The notes: generated from the letters alone by a model not told the origin. Shown: positions 52,032 to 60,754, numbered from the stretch's first letter. The stretch is DNA of 64,000 nucleotides from Vulgatibacter incomptus_A (GCA_040391605.1 JBEBXK010000013.1:40106-104105); one strand, 5' to 3'. Numbers and translations: made by a program.

Positions 52032-52060
52032 TTGACGGTGTTCAGGGCCGCGGATATGGG
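52032..52060 (+). promoter_or_regulatory. Candidate promoter of the menaquinone operon
   Basis: TTGACG (52032-52037), 17-bp spacer, TATGGG (52055-52060), 54 bp before the first ATG. The -35 hexamer equals the ones at 2782 and 22684; the -10 is weak (first three bases only). Confidence 0.35.
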
Positions 52061-52113
52061 AGCTTTCAAGAATTCCTGAAACCTTTGGGGGAGGATTGGA
52101 TCGAGAGGCAGCT

Positions 52114-53160
52114 ATGGACAGCCAGGCGGTGATCAGCGGCACCGACGCCAACCTCGCGGCGGTGGCTTCGGCGCGGGGCGTCACCCGAACGACGGCCCAT
52201 CTGGACGCGGCCCGCATGGCGGACGAGGAGCTCGCCAGGCTGGAGGCGGCGCTGCCGCGGCTCTGTGCCGGGGCGCCGCCGGAGCTGGGCGCCGCGGCGG
52301 AGCACCTCCTGGTGGCGGGGGGTAAGCGGGTCCGCGCCCTGCTGACGTTGCTCTCTGCACGGGCGGCGGGGGGCTCCGGTGGCGTGGCCCTGGCGGCGGC
52401 GGCGGAGCTGGCCCACGCCGCGACCCTGCTCCACGACGACGTGATCGACGACGGCGACGTCCGCCGGGGCCGCCCGACCTCGCGGCTGCTCTGGAGCAAC
52501 GCGGTGAGCGTGCTGGCGGGAGACTTCCTCCTCACCCGCTCGCTGGATCTCGCCTGTGGCGCCGGGGTCCCCGGGGCTCTCGAGGAGCTGATCGCGGTGC
52601 TGCGGGAGCTGGTGGCCGGCGAGGCGCTGCAGCTCTCCATGCGCGGCTCGGTGGAGGCCACCGAGGCGGAGTACCGCCGGGTGGTGGAGGGGAAGACCGC
52701 CTCCCTCTTCCGCTGGGCGGCCCGCTCGGGTTGTAGGGCCGGCGGCGGCAGCGCCCGCATGGCCGAATCCATGGGGCAATATGGTTGGCACGTGGGCATC
52801 GCCTTCCAACTCTCCGACGACGCCCTGGACTTCGACGCCGATCCTGGGGCGTTCGGCAAGTCGCTCCTGCAGGATCTGCGGGAGGGGACCCTCACCCTGC
52901 CGGTGCTCCGCACCCTCGATCGCAACCCGTCGCTGCGGGAAGATCTGCGCCGCGCCCTGGCCACCGACGCCCCCCTGGACGACGCCGTGGCGGCGAGCTT
53001 CGCGAAGATCGTGCGGGAGAGCGGCGCGGTGGAGGCCGTCCGCGAGGAGGCGGCCGTGGAGGCCGAGACCGGCGCCGCCGCGCTCTCGATCCTGCCAGAC
53101 AACCCCTATCGCCGGGCCCTCGAGGACGTCGCCCGCGGCCTCGCGCTCAGGGTTCGATAG
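52114..53160 (+). CDS. Polyprenyl diphosphate synthase for the menaquinone side chain
   Basis: A 348-residue trans-prenyltransferase that extends farnesyl- or geranyl-diphosphate with isopentenyl diphosphate. ATG 52114 follows GAGAGG; the TTG at 52096 is less likely. First Asp-rich motif LLHDDVIDDGDVRRG (DDVID at 108-112), second QLSDDALDFDAD (235-239); GGKRVRALL and EGKTASLF complete the active site. The residues before the first motif set chain length; bulky residues are not obvious, consistent with a long (C35-C45) chain. It heads the menaquinone operon and ends directly before the ubiE-type gene. Confidence 0.9.
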   Translation: MDSQAVISGTDANLAAVASARGVTRTTAHLDAARMADEELARLEAALPRLCAGAPPELGAAAEHLLVAGGKRVRALLTLLSARAAGGSGGVALAAAAELAHAATLLHDDVIDDGDVRRGRPTSRLLWSNAVSVLAGDFLLTRSLDLACGAGVPGALEELIAVLRELVAGEALQLSMRGSVEATEAEYRRVVEGKTASLFRWAARSGCRAGGGSARMAESMGQYGWHVGIAFQLSDDALDFDADPGAFGKSLLQDLREGTLTLPVLRTLDRNPSLREDLRRALATDAPLDDAVAASFAKIVRESGAVEAVREEAAVEAETGAAALSILPDNPYRRALEDVARGLALRVR

Positions 53161-53889
53161 ATGGGGATCGGTGGAAAGCCGGAGCTCCTCGTCCGCGGGC
53201 CGCAGCTCCAGGGACACGACGGCGGCAGCGTTCGATCGATGTTCGATCGGATCGCGCCGACCTACGACAAGCTGAACCACCTCCTCTCCGCCGGCGTCGA
53301 CCACGCCTGGCGGGCCTCCCTGGCGAGGGGCCTGCCCGATCCCGCCGGCCGGGTGCTGGATCTCTGCGCCGGCACCATGGACCTGGGGCGCGCGGTGTGG
53401 ATGGAGCATCCCCAGGCCAAGATCGTCGCGGCGGACTTCGCGGTGGAGATGCTCCGCCGCGGCAGGGAGAAGGTCCCCGACGCGGCCCTCTGCGGCGCCG
53501 ACGCCCTGGCGCTCCCCTTTCGCGACGGGTCCTTCGACGTCGCGGTCTGCGGCTTCGGCGTTCGCAACGTCTCGGATCTGGCGGCGTGCTTCCGCGAGGT
53601 GCGGCGGGTGCTGCGCCCCGGCGGGACCTTCGCGATCCTGGAGTTCTTCCGGGCGGAGAAGGCGATCACCCGGATCTTTCACTCAGTGTACAACCGCCAC
53701 GTGCTCCCCTCCGTGGGCTCGGCCTTGAGCGGTCACGGCGAGGCCTACCGCTACCTGGCGGAGTCCATGGAGCGCTTCCACTCGCTGGACGAGGCGACGG
53801 CGCTGATGGCGGATTGCGGCTATGGCCAGGTGCAGGGCAGGGATCTCCTCTTCGGCGTCGCGTCGATCCTCCAGGGAGTACGGATATGA
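53161..53889 (+). CDS. ubiE: Demethylmenaquinone methyltransferase (UbiE/MenG, MqnG)
   Basis: A 242-residue SAM methyltransferase that methylates the naphthoquinone ring as the last step. It starts immediately after the preceding stop. SAM motif I VLDLCAGTMDLG (a variant of DLACGTGDLA), MFDRIAPTYDKLNHLLSAG (substrate-side signature), VCGFGVRNVSD (motif II) and GGTFAILEFFRAEK (motif III) identify the UbiE/COQ5 family. The N-terminal extension (GGKPELLVRGPQL) is short. It is coupled by ATGA to the UbiX-type gene. Confidence 0.93.
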   Translation: MGIGGKPELLVRGPQLQGHDGGSVRSMFDRIAPTYDKLNHLLSAGVDHAWRASLARGLPDPAGRVLDLCAGTMDLGRAVWMEHPQAKIVAADFAVEMLRRGREKVPDAALCGADALALPFRDGSFDVAVCGFGVRNVSDLAACFREVRRVLRPGGTFAILEFFRAEKAITRIFHSVYNRHVLPSVGSALSGHGEAYRYLAESMERFHSLDEATALMADCGYGQVQGRDLLFGVASILQGVRI

Positions 53890-54482
53890 AGAAGCGAAAG
53901 CTCGTGGTGGGGATCGGCGGCGCCTCCGGAGCGCCCTACGCCCACCGCCTCCTCTCGCATCTCACGACGCGAGACGACGTGGATCCGGCGGTGGTCTTCT
54001 CGGTGAACGGCCGGCAGGTCTGGTCCCATGAGCTGGACGTCGATCCCAGGAGCTACGGCTTCCCGGTCTACGGTCATAGGGACTTCCAGGCGCCGTTTGC
54101 CTCAGGGAGCGCAGGCTACGAGACCATGGTCATCGTCCCCTGCTCGGCCTCTGGGATGGCGCGGATCGCCCACGGGGTCTCCGACGATCTCCTGGGCCGC
54201 GCCGCCGAGGTGGTGCTGAAGGAGCAGGGGAAGCTGATCCTCTGTGTCCGCGAGACGCCGCTCTCGCAGATGCACCTGCGGGCGGCGCTCCTCGCCTCGG
54301 AGGCTGGGGCGATGGTGATGCCCGCCTCGCCGTCCTTCTACTCGAGCCCCGCCACCATCGACGACGTCCTGGACACCGTGGTGGGGCGGATCCTCGATCG
54401 CCTCGGCCTGGAGAACGAGCTGATGGAGCGATGGGGTTCCGAACCTGCGCCGCTGCGGCGCGTGAAGGGGGGAGGCGCGTGA
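53886..54482 (+). CDS. ubiX: Flavin prenyltransferase (UbiX-type, MqnM)
   Basis: A 198-residue flavoprotein that attaches dimethylallyl to FMN, making the prFMN cofactor of UbiD decarboxylases. ATG 53886 overlaps ubiE by 4 bp. VVGIGGASGAPYAHRLL (FMN loop), FSVNGRQVW, VIVPCSASGMARIAHGVSDDLLGRA and LCVRETPLSQMHLRAALLASEAGAM are diagnostic. Placement matches MqnM of the futalosine late steps, which works with the UbiD-like MqnL; no UbiD gene is in this window. Confidence 0.93.
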   Translation: MKKRKLVVGIGGASGAPYAHRLLSHLTTRDDVDPAVVFSVNGRQVWSHELDVDPRSYGFPVYGHRDFQAPFASGSAGYETMVIVPCSASGMARIAHGVSDDLLGRAAEVVLKEQGKLILCVRETPLSQMHLRAALLASEAGAMVMPASPSFYSSPATIDDVLDTVVGRILDRLGLENELMERWGSEPAPLRRVKGGGA

Positions 54483-55447
54483 CGCTCCCATTCTCCGTTC
54501 GATTGCGCGCCCACGCCGCCGGCCTCGAAGAGGTGGTCTCCCGGATCGCCGGCGGCGGACGGGACGAGGCGGATCTCCTCGCCCTCGCCGGGGGGCCGCT
54601 GCCCCTCCTCGCCGCGATGGCCTCGAAGGTGGCGCCAAAGGACGCGGCCATCGTGGGGACGCTGCCGGTGGAGTTGCAGGCCGACGCTGCTTCATCCGTA
54701 GAGCGAGCGCTGATCCATCGCGCCGCAGCCGAGGCGGAGGTCGTGGAGATCCAGGCGGGCCCCGGCTCGGACGCGACGGTGGCGATCGCCGCAGAGGCGG
54801 TGCAGGCGCTGCTCTCCAGGCTGCGTGGAGCGACGGCCTCCATCGACGAGGGCTCGCTGGCCGCCCTCGCCGCCGCCTCCGATCTTCCGTTGGAAGAAGC
54901 CGCGTCCCGCCTACGCGACGCCGGAGTCTCGAGGCTCACGGCTTTCCACCCTGCCTCGAGCGTCGGCGGCCTCGCCGTGCGCCAGACGATGGTGGTGCCT
55001 GCCGCCATCGACCTCGCCTTCGTTCAGAGCTTGCGCGCCGGAGCCGCCGGGCCGCTCCACGTGGTCGGGGCCGAGGGCGCTACCGGCGTGCAGCTGCTCC
55101 GCGGCGTGGCGCTGGCCCGGCTGGCGGGCTACGGCCCAATCACCGTGGGTGGAGGCGATGAGCTCAAGGGCCCCGACGCCTGCCTGGCCTTCGGCGCCGA
55201 TCGCATCGAGGCCCAGCTCGATCCCCCTGGAACCATGGGCTCGCGCACCCGCGCTTATGGGGAGTCCGCGGTCCATGGGGCCCAGCTCGGGCTGATCCCA
55301 CCGGCGCGCCGCGCAGCCCCCGGCGGCAGGGTCGCCCACATCCTGGACGACGTGGTCGATCCATCCCTGCTCCCCGGCGGCGATCCGGCGGCCGTCGAGC
55401 CGAAGCCGCTCTCCTCTCTGCCCCTGCATCCGGAGGTCCGTTCGTGA
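54479..55447 (+). CDS. Radical-SAM-like MqnE/MqnC paralogue lacking the Fe-S cysteine motif
   Basis: A 322-residue protein from GTG 54479 (GTGA overlap with ubiX) to a GTGA overlap with mqnE. The barrel-like segments align by eye with MqnE and MqnC: DEADLLALAGGPLPLLAAMA with 'ESEA.ELF....LL.LG.LA', LPLEEAASRLRDAGVSRL with 'EE.IRRL.DAGL.SMPGGG', and LAGYGPITVGGGDELKGPDACLAFGADRI with 'LKGYW.M.GEK..Q.AQ.FGVND'. The C-x3-C-x2-C cluster is absent; there is only one Cys. It cannot bind the usual 4Fe-4S cluster. A structural partner, scaffold or regulator of MqnE/MqnC is conceivable. An alternative is an unrelated protein with chance similarity. Confidence 0.7.
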   Translation: MTLPFSVRLRAHAAGLEEVVSRIAGGGRDEADLLALAGGPLPLLAAMASKVAPKDAAIVGTLPVELQADAASSVERALIHRAAAEAEVVEIQAGPGSDATVAIAAEAVQALLSRLRGATASIDEGSLAALAAASDLPLEEAASRLRDAGVSRLTAFHPASSVGGLAVRQTMVVPAAIDLAFVQSLRAGAAGPLHVVGAEGATGVQLLRGVALARLAGYGPITVGGGDELKGPDACLAFGADRIEAQLDPPGTMGSRTRAYGESAVHGAQLGLIPPARRAAPGGRVAHILDDVVDPSLLPGGDPAAVEPKPLSSLPLHPEVRS

Positions 55448-56565
55448 TGGAAGCGTCCATCGAGATCCTCAAGCCCACCACCGCCGCGCCCCTCGCGCGG
55501 ATCGCCGAGAAGGTGCGCGAGGGCGTGCGCCTGGACGAGTCGGAGGCCGCCGAGGTCTTCCGCTCCCGCGACCTCCTCGCCCTCGGGCAGCTGGCCAACG
55601 TGGTCCGCGAGCGGCTCCATGGTGACCGCACCTATTACAATCGGAACTTCCACCTGAACCTCACCAACGTCTGTGAGGCCTCCTGCCGCTTCTGTGCCTT
55701 CGCGCGGCTGGAGGAGGGGATGCCGATGGCCAAGACCTTCTCCGTGGACGACGCCGTGAAGTTCGTGAAGGACCAGCTCCCCAACGGCCCCACCGAGGTC
55801 CACATCGTCAACGGCCTGCATCCGGGCCTCTCCTTCGAATACTACGAGGAGGTGCTGCGGGCCGTGCGCGCCACCGCCCCCGAGCTCCACATCAAGGGCT
55901 TCACGGCGGTGGAGATCCACTACTACGCCGGCAAATACGGCATGAGCTACGAGGAGGTGATCCGCCGTCTGGTAGACGCGGGCCTCGGCTCCATGCCCGG
56001 CGGCGGCGCGGAGATCTTCGCGCCCCGGGTCCGCAAGAAGATCTGCAAGGACAAGGCGAACGCCGAGGAGTGGCTCGAGGTCCATCGGATCGCCCATCGG
56101 ATGGGCGTGAAGACCAACTGCACCATGCTCTACGGCACGGTGGAGACCGCCGACGAGCGGGCCGATCACGTGCTCCAGCTCCGGCGGCTGCAGGACGAGA
56201 CCGGCGGCTTCCAGGCCTTCATCCCGCTGGCCTTCCACAGCGAGAACTCGCCGCTGCGCAACCTCCCCGAGCCCACCGGCTTCGACAACCTGCTGATCTA
56301 CGCCCAGAGCCGGATCGTCTTGGACAACATCCCCCACCTCAAGGGCTATTGGGTGATGGTCGGCGAGAAGATCGCCCAGGTCGCGCAGTCCTTCGGCGTC
56401 AACGACCTCGACGGCACCGTCGTCTCCGAGAAGATCTACAAGATGGCGGGTGCGGTGACACCCAACGTGCTCTCGGTGAAGGATCTCTGCCGGCTGATCC
56501 GGGACGGCGGCCGCACCCCTGTGGAGCGCGACACCGTCTACAACGTGGTGGGGATGCCGCTATGA
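55444..56565 (+). CDS. mqnE: Aminofutalosine synthase MqnE
   Basis: A 373-residue radical-SAM enzyme that joins 3-[(1-carboxyvinyl)oxy]benzoate to SAM-derived adenosine. GTG 55444 or ATG 55447. Cluster TNVCEASCRFCAFARLEEG has C77, C81, C84 in C-x3-C-x2-C. Further signatures: TEVHIVNGLHPGLSFEYYEE, LGSMPGGGAEIFAPRVRKK, NCTMLYGTVETADERADH, GFQAFIPLAFHSENSPL, KGYWVMVGEKIAQVAQSFG. All are typical of MqnE, as distinct from MqnC. It is coupled on both sides by 4-bp overlaps. Confidence 0.94.
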   Translation: MMEASIEILKPTTAAPLARIAEKVREGVRLDESEAAEVFRSRDLLALGQLANVVRERLHGDRTYYNRNFHLNLTNVCEASCRFCAFARLEEGMPMAKTFSVDDAVKFVKDQLPNGPTEVHIVNGLHPGLSFEYYEEVLRAVRATAPELHIKGFTAVEIHYYAGKYGMSYEEVIRRLVDAGLGSMPGGGAEIFAPRVRKKICKDKANAEEWLEVHRIAHRMGVKTNCTMLYGTVETADERADHVLQLRRLQDETGGFQAFIPLAFHSENSPLRNLPEPTGFDNLLIYAQSRIVLDNIPHLKGYWVMVGEKIAQVAQSFGVNDLDGTVVSEKIYKMAGAVTPNVLSVKDLCRLIRDGGRTPVERDTVYNVVGMPL

Positions 56566-58445
56566 CGGCGCCGGTGCGCATCGCCGCCTCGAGCTTCCTG
56601 AACTCGCGGCCCCTGCTCTACGGCCTGGGCCGCGGCCCGGCGCGGGATCGGATCCACCTCGAGCACGCGCCCCCTTCGGAGTGCGCCAGGCGGCTGTCGG
56701 AGGGGGAGGTCGAGGTGGGGCTGCTGCCGGTGGCGGCCATCGCCCAGCTCGGCCTCTACGCGCTGCCGGTGGGCTGCGTCTCCTCCAAGGGCCGGGTGGA
56801 GAGCGTGCTGCTGGTGGGGCAGACCCCCATCGACTCCTGGACCACGGTGGCGCTGGATCGATCGAGCCGCACCTCCGCCATCCTGGCGCGGCTGCTCCTC
56901 GCCGCCCGAGGCAAGACGGAGATCCGCTACGAGGTCCGCGATCCCCGGGAGGCGGCCACGGTGGTGGACGAGCATCGCGGCGCGCTGCTGATCGGCGACG
57001 CGGCGCTCGAGCTCCAGGGGCAGTTCGCCCACACCTACGACCTCGGCGAGATGTGGGCGAGCTGGACGGGCTTTCCCATGGTCTTCGCCCTCTGGGCCAC
57101 CCGGGAGCCGGTGATCGATCCCGCGATCCTCGCCGAGCTGCAGGAGGCGGTGGAGGCGGGGAAGGGCGCCTTCTCTCAGCTCGCGCTGGCCCACGCCGTG
57201 GAGCGGGGCGAGGCGGACCCCGAGCCCTACCGCCGCTACCTGGCGGAGTCCCTGGCCTTCGATCTGGGCCGCAAGGAGCGGGCCGGGCTGGCGGAGTATC
57301 TGCGCCGGGCCAACGCCGCAGGGCTGCTGCCGCCCGAGCTGCACTTCGCGGCGCCGATCCCCAATCGCGCCCATCAGCGGGCGGGCCTCGACGCGATCCT
57401 GAGCCGGGCCGCCGTGGGCCGGCGGATCTCCGCCGCCGAATCCGCCAGGCTGCTGGACGAGGCGCCGCTGGCGGAGCTCGGCGCCGCCGCCGACGAGAGG
57501 CGTAGGCAGCTCCACCCCGACGGGCGCGTCACCTACATCGTCGAGCGCAACGTCAACTACACCAACGTCTGCACCACCGCCTGTCGCTTCTGCGCCTTCT
57601 TCCGCGCGCCCGGCCGCGAGGGCGGCTACACCCTCTCGTGGGAGCAGATCGGCGAGAAGCTGCGGGTGCTCAAGGAAGCCGGCGGCGTGCAGGTGCTCCT
57701 CCAGGGCGGGATCAACCCCGAGCTGCGGCTGCCCTACTACGAGGAGCTGGTCCGCTTCATCAAGGGCCACGGCCTGCGGCTCAACGGCTTCTCGCCGGAG
57801 GAGATCCACTGCCTGGCCGAGCTCGAGGGGGTCGGGGTGGAGACGATCCTGCGCAAGCTGAAGGAGGCGGGCCTCGACTCGGTGCCCGGCGGCGGCGCCG
57901 AGGTGCTGGTGGATCGGGTGCGCTCCAAGATCGCCCGCAAGAAGGCGACCAGCGCCGAGTGGCTCGAGGTGATGCGGATCGCCCATCGCCTGGGGATGCG
58001 CGCCTCCGCCACCCTGATGTATGGCGTCGGCGAGACCAGCTACGAGCGGGCGCTCCACCTCTCCAAGCTGCGCGATCTGCAGGACGAGACCGGCGGCTTC
58101 ACCGCCTTCATCTGCTGGCCCTATCAGGACGGGGGCTTGAAGCTCCGCGGCGATCAGGAGGGGGCCGGCGAGTATCTGCGCACCCTGGCGGTCTCGCGCC
58201 TCACCCTGGACAACTTCGAGAACCTGCAGGCCTCCTGGCCGACCATGGGCCCCACCGTGGGCCAGGCCGCCCTCCACTTCGGCGCCAACGACTTCGGGCA
58301 GGTGATGTTCGAGGAGAACGTGGTCTCCGCCGCGGGCTCGGTCTTCTCCATGGATCCCGCCGGCATCGAGCGCCACGTCCGCGACGCGGGCTTCGTGCCC
58401 AGGCGCCGCGACGGCCTCTACGGGCTGCTGGAGGCTGCGGCGTGA
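56562..58445 (+). CDS. mqnA/mqnC: Fused MqnA-MqnC: chorismate dehydratase and cyclic dehypoxanthinylfutalosine synthase
   Basis: A 627-residue single ORF. Residues about 1-262 are MqnA: VRIAASSFLNSRPLLYGLG, LSEGEVEVGLLPVAAIAQLG, GCVSSKGRVESVLLVG, LLIGDAALELQG and DLGEMWASWTGFPMVFALW; it dehydrates chorismate. Residues about 272-627 are MqnC, a radical-SAM enzyme that cyclises dehypoxanthine futalosine: NYTNVCTTACRFCAFFRAPG (C337, C341, C344), QVLLQGGINPELRLPYYEEL, GLDSVPGGGAEVLVDRVRSKI, MYGVGETSYERALHL and FGANDFGQVMFEENVVSAAG. No stop or start separates them and the linker is about 10-15 residues. It is coupled to mqnE by a 4-bp overlap. MqnA and MqnC catalyse non-consecutive steps. Confidence 0.92.
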   Translation: MTAPVRIAASSFLNSRPLLYGLGRGPARDRIHLEHAPPSECARRLSEGEVEVGLLPVAAIAQLGLYALPVGCVSSKGRVESVLLVGQTPIDSWTTVALDRSSRTSAILARLLLAARGKTEIRYEVRDPREAATVVDEHRGALLIGDAALELQGQFAHTYDLGEMWASWTGFPMVFALWATREPVIDPAILAELQEAVEAGKGAFSQLALAHAVERGEADPEPYRRYLAESLAFDLGRKERAGLAEYLRRANAAGLLPPELHFAAPIPNRAHQRAGLDAILSRAAVGRRISAAESARLLDEAPLAELGAAADERRRQLHPDGRVTYIVERNVNYTNVCTTACRFCAFFRAPGREGGYTLSWEQIGEKLRVLKEAGGVQVLLQGGINPELRLPYYEELVRFIKGHGLRLNGFSPEEIHCLAELEGVGVETILRKLKEAGLDSVPGGGAEVLVDRVRSKIARKKATSAEWLEVMRIAHRLGMRASATLMYGVGETSYERALHLSKLRDLQDETGGFTAFICWPYQDGGLKLRGDQEGAGEYLRTLAVSRLTLDNFENLQASWPTMGPTVGQAALHFGANDFGQVMFEENVVSAAGSVFSMDPAGIERHVRDAGFVPRRRDGLYGLLEAAA

Positions 58446-58509
58446 GGAGCGACTCCGTGGCAAGGGCCGAGGGCCGCGGTTCCCGTGGCGCCCCGTGGGA
58501 GGACGTGAC

Positions 58510-59847
58510 GTGAGCCTCGATCGGGCGCGGCTGCTGGTCGGCGAGGCCCTCTGGTCGCCGGGAACGGGGCTGTTGCGGCCGGCGGGTGGCGCCGCCGTCG
58601 CCCTGGACTCCGACGGGAACGCCGTCGAGCACGGACCGGCCTCCGAGGTGCGCGACAAGCACGAGGGCCTGGAGGTGGACGAAGGCCCCGGCTTGCTCAT
58701 GCCCGGCCTCGTCGACGCCCATGTTCACCTGGAGTGTGCAGTCCTCGCAGACCAGGTGCCCGGGGGCGTGGGGATGGCCGGCTGGGTGGCGAGGCTGCTT
58801 CAGGTGAGAGCCAGCTACACCATGGAGCAGACCGAGGCCGCGGGCCTCGCCGCCGCGAGGCAGATGCGCGCCCTCGGCACCGTCGCCATCGGCGACATCT
58901 GCACCATCCTCACCACCGCGCCCCTCCTCGCCGAGGCGGGACTCCTGGGGGTGTCCCTCCTCGAGATCTTCGCCGCCAGCGACGAGGGCGGCGTGGTCGC
59001 CCTGGAGGGTGCCCGGGCCAGGATGAAGGCCGCGCCAGCCAGCGAGCTGATCGATGTGCGGATCGTCCCTCACTCTCCGTATGGCACCCCCGCCAGCGTG
59101 ATCCGCGCCCTGCGAGGCGGCGGCGCCGAGGGGCGCCTGCTCGCAGATGCAGACGCAGCTTCGGATGCGAGAGCGGAGGCGGCGGCGGCTGGAGCCGCGC
59201 TCACGTCGGACGCGGACCCTTCGCATGGCGCCGACGAGCTGCCGGGCCTTTATGCGGCGGGGCTGGCGCTGGAGGGCGGCCTCCCCGATCTCCCCTCCGG
59301 CGAGTGGAGGGCCCCCGCTGTCGGTGTCCGAAGCATTCACGCAGCCGAGCATGTCGACGAGTTGGATTGGGTCGTCTCGGGAGAGGGCGCCTTCGCCAAG
59401 GTCCTCCGCTCCATGGGAGGCGTCTCTCCCGGCCAGACCCCCATCCGCTATCTCGACTCCCTCGGCGCCATAGGCTCCGAGACCCTGCTGGTCCACATGG
59501 TGGTCGCCTCCGCCGAGGAGCTCTCCATCGCCGCGGCCCGCGGGGCCACCGCGGTGCTCTGCCCCCGCAGCAACCTCCACATCGGCGGGGAGCTCCCGGA
59601 TCTTCCAGCCATCCGCGCGGCGGGCCTCCCCTATGTGCTGGGTACCGACTCCCTGGCCTCCACCCCCGACCATGATCTCCTCGGCGAGGTGCGGACCCTG
59701 GCCCGGGCCTTTCCGCAGGTGCCCATCGGCGAGCTCCTCGCCGCCGCCACCGTCGGAGGCGCGGCGGCGCTGGGGCTGCGCGACCACCCCTGGGTGCGGA
59801 TCGACGCGGAGCGGATCCCAGAGCTCTTCGAGGCAGGCGCGCGATGA
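58510..59847 (+). CDS. Amidohydrolase, probable aminofutalosine deaminase (MqnX-like)
   Basis: A 445-residue amidohydrolase-superfamily enzyme; GTG 58510 follows GGGAGGACG. Metal motif MPGLVDAHVHLE near residue 63, then IVPHSPYGTP, IHAAEHVDE, LLVHMVVASAEE, CPRSNLHIGG and LGTDSLASTPDHDL (catalytic Asp) fit the SAH/aminofutalosine deaminase group. An unusual insertion of about 60 residues rich in Ala and Asp (about 212-272, ADADAASDARAEAAAAGAAL...) separates the second and third metal motifs. Position in the operon supports deamination of 6-amino-6-deoxyfutalosine. The MqnB hydrolase needed next is not in the window. Confidence 0.8.
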   Translation: MSLDRARLLVGEALWSPGTGLLRPAGGAAVALDSDGNAVEHGPASEVRDKHEGLEVDEGPGLLMPGLVDAHVHLECAVLADQVPGGVGMAGWVARLLQVRASYTMEQTEAAGLAAARQMRALGTVAIGDICTILTTAPLLAEAGLLGVSLLEIFAASDEGGVVALEGARARMKAAPASELIDVRIVPHSPYGTPASVIRALRGGGAEGRLLADADAASDARAEAAAAGAALTSDADPSHGADELPGLYAAGLALEGGLPDLPSGEWRAPAVGVRSIHAAEHVDELDWVVSGEGAFAKVLRSMGGVSPGQTPIRYLDSLGAIGSETLLVHMVVASAEELSIAAARGATAVLCPRSNLHIGGELPDLPAIRAAGLPYVLGTDSLASTPDHDLLGEVRTLARAFPQVPIGELLAAATVGGAAALGLRDHPWVRIDAERIPELFEAGAR

Positions 59848-59893
59848 GGTCGTCTTTTCAGGTCCCAGCCGTCGCGACAAGGAGCTGGGTGAT

Positions 59894-60754
59894 ATGAACG
59901 CCATCGCGCTCGACCTGGGCCGGCTGGTCCGCTTCTCCCACACCGTCTTCTCGGTGCCCTTCGCCCTGGCCGCGGCGGCGGTGGCCTCCGCCGAGCATCC
60001 GATCACGTGGCGGCTCGGCCTCCTCGTCCTCGCCTGTGTGAGCTTCGCGCGCACGGCGGCCATGGGCTACAACCGCATCGCCGATCGGGAGATCGACGCC
60101 AGGAACCCCAGGACCCAAGGGAGGGAGCTGCCCAGCGGCAAGGTCTCGCTGCGGGCCGCGTGGATCCTCACCGCGGGATCAGGGGCCGCCTTCCTGATCT
60201 GCGCCTTCTTGATCTCCCCGCTCACCGGCGCCCTCGCCGTGGTCGCGTTGCCGCTGGCCCTGGGCTACAGCCTGGCCAAGCGCTTCACCTGGCTCTGCCA
60301 CTTCTGGCTCGGCGTGGTCCTGGCGCTGGCGCCGATCGGCGCGTGGGTGGCGGTGGCCGGGAGCTTCTCGCCGTTTCCGCTGCTGCTGGGCGCCGGCGTC
60401 CTCTGCTGGATCGGCGGCTTCGACATCACCTATGCCCTGGCGGATCTCGAGGTCGACAGGCGCGAAGGGCTCCACTCTTTCCCCGTGCGCTTCGGGCCTC
60501 GGATCACCCTCATCACCTCCCGCGTCCTCCACGTGCTGGCCCCGCTCTTCTTCCTCGCCGCCGGCCTCTCGGCTGGACGCGGCGCCGCCTACCTCGTAGG
60601 GGTGGGCCTCGCCGCCGCCGCGCTCCTCGCAGGACAGATCGCCACCGCGCGAGGGGCGAGGGGCGACGCGGTATTGGTAGCCAACGGCTGGGTCGCGCTG
60701 TTATTTGGCGCGGCTGCGGTCGTCGACGTCTTGGGAAAGGGAGTGGCCGTTTGA
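59894..60754 (+). CDS. ubiA: UbiA-family prenyltransferase (MqnP)
   Basis: A 286-residue membrane prenyltransferase that attaches the polyprenyl chain to 1,4-dihydroxy-6-naphthoate. ATG 59894 follows AAGGAG. Asp-rich motif I is YNRIADREIDARNPRTQGR (N60-D68 region), motif II DITYALADLEVDRREGLHS; SLAKRFTWLCHFWLG and seven to nine helices are typical. The second motif's 'YALADLE.D...GLHS' matches 4-hydroxybenzoate octaprenyltransferase-like MqnP. The next gene begins TTGA over its stop. Confidence 0.92.
   Translation: MNAIALDLGRLVRFSHTVFSVPFALAAAAVASAEHPITWRLGLLVLACVSFARTAAMGYNRIADREIDARNPRTQGRELPSGKVSLRAAWILTAGSGAAFLICAFLISPLTGALAVVALPLALGYSLAKRFTWLCHFWLGVVLALAPIGAWVAVAGSFSPFPLLLGAGVLCWIGGFDITYALADLEVDRREGLHSFPVRFGPRITLITSRVLHVLAPLFFLAAGLSAGRGAAYLVGVGLAAAALLAGQIATARGARGDAVLVANGWVALLFGAAAVVDVLGKGVAV

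Noticed and set aside
51209..53102. Minus-strand frames opposite the GbsR-type and prenyl-synthase genes
   Set aside because: Antisense shadows. The plus-strand genes have canonical helix-turn-helix and DDxxD motifs.
56538..58700. Minus-strand frame of 720 codons opposite mqnA-mqnC
   Set aside because: Antisense shadow. The coding strand shows radical-SAM and MqnA motifs and 4-bp coupling.
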